Origin: Aselliscus stoliczkanus
Taxonomy: Eukaryota > Chordata > Mammalia > Chiroptera > Hipposideridae
DNA: 64,000 nt
Direction: 5' to 3'
Assembly: GCA_033961575.1 (NCBI GenBank)
Contig: CM066733.1
Location: forward strand, 136,636,421 to 136,700,420
Positions 59,847 through 64,000 of the stretch are shown piece by piece (the first letter of the stretch is position 1; each line of letters begins with the position of its first letter). The position numbers and the translations under genes are program-made. The notes under the pieces are model-generated. The model made no database searches. It worked only from the letters and a program-made list of their open reading frames with translations, and was not told the DNA's origin.

Positions 59847-61169
59847 ATATCAAAAAACTGTAGTCAGGAAAACTATATTTTGTCCAAGACCTGTTTTTAG
59901 CTGGCAGGACAGCAATGCAAGTAAACATTTATTTTCTTTTTTTCCTTCATTACTTTGCCTAAATAGCAGAATGGCATAATTTTTTCAAGACTAATCTTGA
60001 AACAGGGCTTTCAGGTAGAGTTTGAGGGGAAGGACTAGAAAAGAGAGACCTTTTGGAGTGCTGTTAAAAAAATCTGGGTCATAAGGTAGTTCTATTTTCA
60101 ATTTTTTGAGGTACTTCCATACTGTTTTCCATAGTAGCTGCACCAATCAGAAAAACAAAACAAAACAAAAACTGGATGGAATTAACAAAGGCCTGAATTT
60201 AAATGGTAGCCCTGGAAATGGATCCTGCTTCCAACTTCTTAACTGTGTCCTATGTCCTTTTACACATTTTCTGTGAGAACTAGTTTGATTGAGAGTCTTT
60301 ACAATCCTTTAAAGTTCTCTCTGGTGTTTTATACAATGAGCTGAATGCTTTTGGATAATCTCTCTGATTTATCTAAGCTTAGTAAAATGTTCAATAAAAG
60401 TGGACTATTTGAATTCAGTGAAAGAGCACAGACTGCTGTTAGATTTTTAGAATGTTTTCTAATTTCTACATATAAAAGGGTAGCAAATTAAACATTCAGG
60501 GAAAAGAATATGTTGTATGGGTTTCATCCCTCTGTAAAACACTGAAGTCTGAGGTTTGGCCAGAGAGCTTTTGTCTATTTGCAGACTGCTGTCTCAACTC
60601 CACATTTCTTCCTGTTGCCTTGGTTTATTTACACATGGGCAAGCTGAGTTGCAGTTAGGTGAATATTTCCTTGTGAGTTATAATGTTTATTTGTGTGTGT
60701 TAGAGTGGAAAGGACACTGATTGACAACTCACAAGACCTCGCCTCCTAGGCGAGGCTCTGCGGCTTCCTGAAGTTAAATTGTTCAAAGATTTAGGTAAAA
60801 TTGCTCATCCTTATTGCCTCAGATTCCTCAAAATATTATTTATTTGTATGTTAAAAATATATGACCTTATTTGATGGATAGTATAAGGTTATAACTACAG
60901 ATGCAAGGCTACCTGATTAGCAGGGAATGCTACTATATGAATAATTAATCATATCTTTGTGGCAGATTCTGTAGCTAGACTCACTAAATACCATTTCCAA
61001 TCCCTTTCTACATGCTTGTCTCTTCTGTATAGACTGGGAAGCTTAGAAGTATATTTTCTGGATTGCTTAGCAGTTAGTAAAGCATGAAATCTTGGATCTT
61101 CTCAGGAGACAAACCCATATGAAATGTGGAAGCCAGAGGTGAGCAATGTGAGATGGCAGCTATATGTGG

Positions 61170-61550
61170 CATATTACTTCCTCAGGGTTCTCAAGAAAAA
61201 CAGAACTGATAGCTCACAGTATCGTGTATATATACACTCACACAATTGGGCTGGCAAGGTCTGAAACCTGCAGAGCAGTCAGCAGGCCGGAAACTCAGGC
61301 AGAATTTCTGTATTGCCGTCTTGGATCAGAATACCTTCTTCTTCAGGAAGCCTGCGTGTTTGCTCTTCAGGGCTTTACCTGATTAGATGAGGCTCACCCA
61401 CATGATGGAGTGTAATCTGCTTTACTCAAAGTTGACTGAGTATAAATGTTAATTACTTCTGAAAAATACCTTCAAAGCAACATTTAGACTAGTGTTTGAC
61501 CAAACAGCTGGGCACCTTAGCCTAGCTAAGTTGGCACATAAGTAAACACA
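61170..61550 (+). repeat. MLT2-type ERVL solo LTR
   Basis: Matches the remembered MLT2 LTR in order: CAGGGTTCTCAAGAAAAACAG, TTGGGCTGGCAAGGTCTGAA, GATTAGATGAGGCTCACCC, ATGATGGAGTGTAATCTGC, TAGTGTTTGACCAAACAGCTG and TAGCTAAGTTGGCACATAAG. LTR only: no adjacent retroviral genes are visible. The 5' part is shortened around the usual AT-rich stretch. ERVL LTRs are old mammalian endogenous retrovirus remnants. Confidence 0.8.
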
Positions 61551-64000
61551 CCTGAGACGATAAGGTTGGGGACAGTGTTGTTAGCATTTCTACTATTCAT
61601 ACTTGGTGGTTCGCGTGCTGAACAATAGGTCACAGGACTAGTGTGGGGGATTTCAATATTCTTGTTGTGTAGAAACCAAGTCAATTTTCCTGGGTGTCTA
61701 AGACAGTTCTAAAACTTCTTAATAACCTCTAGCTAGTTTAAACAAAGCCAAGAGTGCATGTAAGAACGCTAACTAAAATAGAAGTGCTTTCAAATGCCAT
61801 AACCTCAAAAATATGGAAGCTAGAACTGTTTTTTTTTTAATCCAGATTGGGTTTGAAACAATGAGGATCCAGTTAGCATTAGAATAAGATACTGATAGTC
61901 CATTGTGGATAAGGTCACATAGTTACTTAAATTATCCCTCTTATCACTTTGAATTAATTTCCTCATAAAGCCAAGACTTGAGCAGACTGAATAGATACTG
62001 TGACAGATCATTTTGAAAGGCAGGAAGAATACAAATATTAGATGAGCTGGCTGTTTCTAAGTGTAGTAGGGATCATATGGAGGAAAAAAGTGACATGATT
62101 TAGTTTTTAAGTATATACCTCAAGTAACTGTCAGATATGTTGTTGTGATTGAACCAAATTTTAAAAAAAAAGTAAAAGAAAGGAAACAGAAGAAGAAATC
62201 TCTGATCTCCCCAAATTGAAGCATTGATATCATCAAAAACAAGATACAGAATTTAATTTTGAGGTTGCTGAATTATAATTGTTGGTTGGTCAAATTCACA
62301 ACCTTAAGAAAATTAGAGTATTAATTGGGAAAGATAGTATAAAACTTTGTTGAATATAAGTTTGATTGGTTCTGAGTAAATAGAGGGAGAGGTATAATTT
62401 TTTACTTTATTATATAGAGAGAATTTACCAAAGATTCTGGACTCACTGTGCTAGAAAGAGTACCTAAGAAGGGTTGTGTTTGCTTAATTAGATGACTACA
62501 TTAGGCTTCAGAAGAGGCTTATATTGAATGAAATGTAAATAATGAAATCCCTTGTAGAAGAAAACAGAGGAAGGAATGCAATAGCTTAGAAATATAGTAA
62601 TTTTTTACGTGCATCCTACACATCTACCCTCAAATACAGTCCTCAGGACATCCCAAGGGAGTGCCTTCTCCAGCGCACTTGGGAGAGCACTGGCACCATT
62701 GAAAAGTACTGTGGCTCTGTCCTTTGTAGCCTGGAATAAAGGTTAGAGATGTGGCCATTGAAGTGGGTTTTCTTGTTTCATAGTAGAACAGACTAAAAAC
62801 AACAGTATTCTACTGCCAAAAGATGGCATAGTTACAATGATAGGCAGCAACAAAAGAATGGTAATTAAAAATATTTTGATCTACCTTGGTTTTCGTTGAC
62901 ACCTAATTTATCATGGAATCTTTGGTACCAAAATAATTGGGCAGGCCCCTAATGTCCCACTTGATTTCTTTAAGTGTCTCCCTCATTAAAATAAAATAAA
63001 AATGTACTTTAGGTCTAGCAAAAATCCAAGTCCTGAACTGAGCTGCAAAATGGTTAATTTTGCCATCTATTCTATTGTCAGACTGGAATAAATTTAGAGA
63101 CCCAGCACCACTTGACAGAATTCAAAGTTGTATCTGCTTAAGGAAGATGTTCAAAACATCAGAAGCATTTAAAATAAGATTTCTTCCTAGCCTTCCTCAA
63201 AAGAACGTCTGGCCACCATTTACCAAAGTCAGTATGCAGTGGGAAATGGATATAACTAGAATGCTTTTAGTTAGTGGACATTGGACACTGAGTTATTGCT
63301 AATTTCTTGGTACCAAGAAAGTCATTTTTCCCTTGTTCAAAGAGAGCTATTGAGAGTAAGGTAACAAATGAAGTTCACTCCTGACTTAAAAGATGCAGGA
63401 GTCTTGATCTAGCCTTCCTAATTCATGTCACTTGCTTGCCTTTATAGAAAATATTGGTTTTAGAGAATGACAGTATATTATTGTAAAAAATGCGTTTAAT
63501 ATCATATATGCCATGTGTCTCTTTCATAAAACAAGCATCAGCATGGCGACTTGGCGCTTGATATATAGTTATTGATTTGGCCAACTTTCTATTCCAATAA
63601 GTCTACAACACTAGAAAGAACCTATTTCCCTTGGCTGGGAAAATACTAAGCCTTCAATGTCCAACTTTAGATAGATGTCATTTCTCTAACTCTGGGCCAT
63701 AATTTCATCTGCAGAGAACTTCATCATTTCAACATCCTATAGAAAATCAAAACAGTCCTTTTCATGGATGACACAGGTGACTAGAATCTAGGGAGCAATA
63801 AATAGCAGGTACCTAGATATTTTGATAAGATGCGTGCATGCAAGAGAGTAAGGAAATTCAGAGTCTCAAAAGCAAAGCAATTTTCCAACGATGCAATAGT
63901 GTGCAGAATATTGGGATTTTGTGTTCAAAATAAAACCACTGTATTTTGCACTGTATAGTTATAGAAAAGCAATTTAATTTGAAATTTTGTGGCAACATAT
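61551..64000. other. Unassigned DNA to the window end
   Basis: No gene, RNA or named repeat recognised. The segment 62630-62760 is GC-richer than its flanks. The 80-codon frame at 63060-63302 has no recognisable feature. Confidence 0.5.

Larger units (their letters stand above)
58801..61169. other. Unassigned AT-rich DNA with simple repeats
   Basis: No gene. A 65-bp antisense L1 3' UTR scrap (TTTTTGAGGTACTTCCATACTG, CATAGTAGCTGCACCAATC) lies at 60085-60150, followed by AAAAC repeats. The simple repeats are listed separately. Confidence 0.5.

Noticed and set aside
61170..61550. Possible complete endogenous retrovirus at the MLT2-type LTR
   Set aside because: No second LTR and no retroviral coding sequence on either side within the window, so only a solo LTR is supported.
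1..64000. CRISPR arrays, bacterial-type operons, phage or plasmid features
   Set aside because: No regularly spaced direct repeats, no dense coding and no ribosome-binding-site pattern. All positive evidence points to mammalian nuclear DNA.

Overview
The window looks like mammalian nuclear DNA from a gene-poor, AT-rich region (about one third G+C by eye). It holds no protein-coding gene, RNA gene or CRISPR array that I can support. Open frames are short (longest about 157 codons), lack splice or domain context, and mostly fall inside transposable elements or unassigned AT-rich DNA. I read it as intergenic or deep-intronic sequence. The host is inferred from its repeats: old LINE-1, L2 and MIR elements are common to placental mammals, while the recurrent tRNA-derived SINE (A box, GGTTCGGATCC-type B box, AATAAA plus TCTTT near the 3' end) resembles, from memory, SINEs of horseshoe/leaf-nosed bats (Rhin-1-like). 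A rhinolophoid bat is my best guess, not a proven assignment.

Layout. 0-9 kb: an L1 3' region in antisense carrying two oppositely oriented 79-bp mariner MITEs, a two-copy tandem duplication, a MIR split by an L2 fragment, and a long SINE. 9-24 kb: mostly unassigned AT-rich DNA with a 330-bp hAT-type MITE, a mariner 3' fragment, an LTR-like block and a G-rich tract. 24-31 kb: sense and antisense L1 fragments and two long SINEs. 31-46 kb: AT and tetranucleotide microsatellites, an L2 with a dimeric SINE in it, a large antisense L1 with a readable ORF2 remnant, and another LTR-like block. 46-54 kb: an internally deleted mariner interrupted by a SINE, several MIRs, CA/GT/GA repeats and a long SINE. 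54-64 kb: antisense and sense L1 pieces, LTR-like blocks including an MLT2-type ERVL LTR, and a long alternating purine-pyrimidine tract.

There is no operon-like or cooperative gene system here. The informative content is insertion history: target-site duplications (TSDs) date several events relative to each other, the main SINE occurs in two discrete size classes, and the long SINE copies share an open antisense frame. I found no evidence of an undescribed functional system. The findings are leads about repeat biology, DNA structure and possible conserved non-coding sequence.
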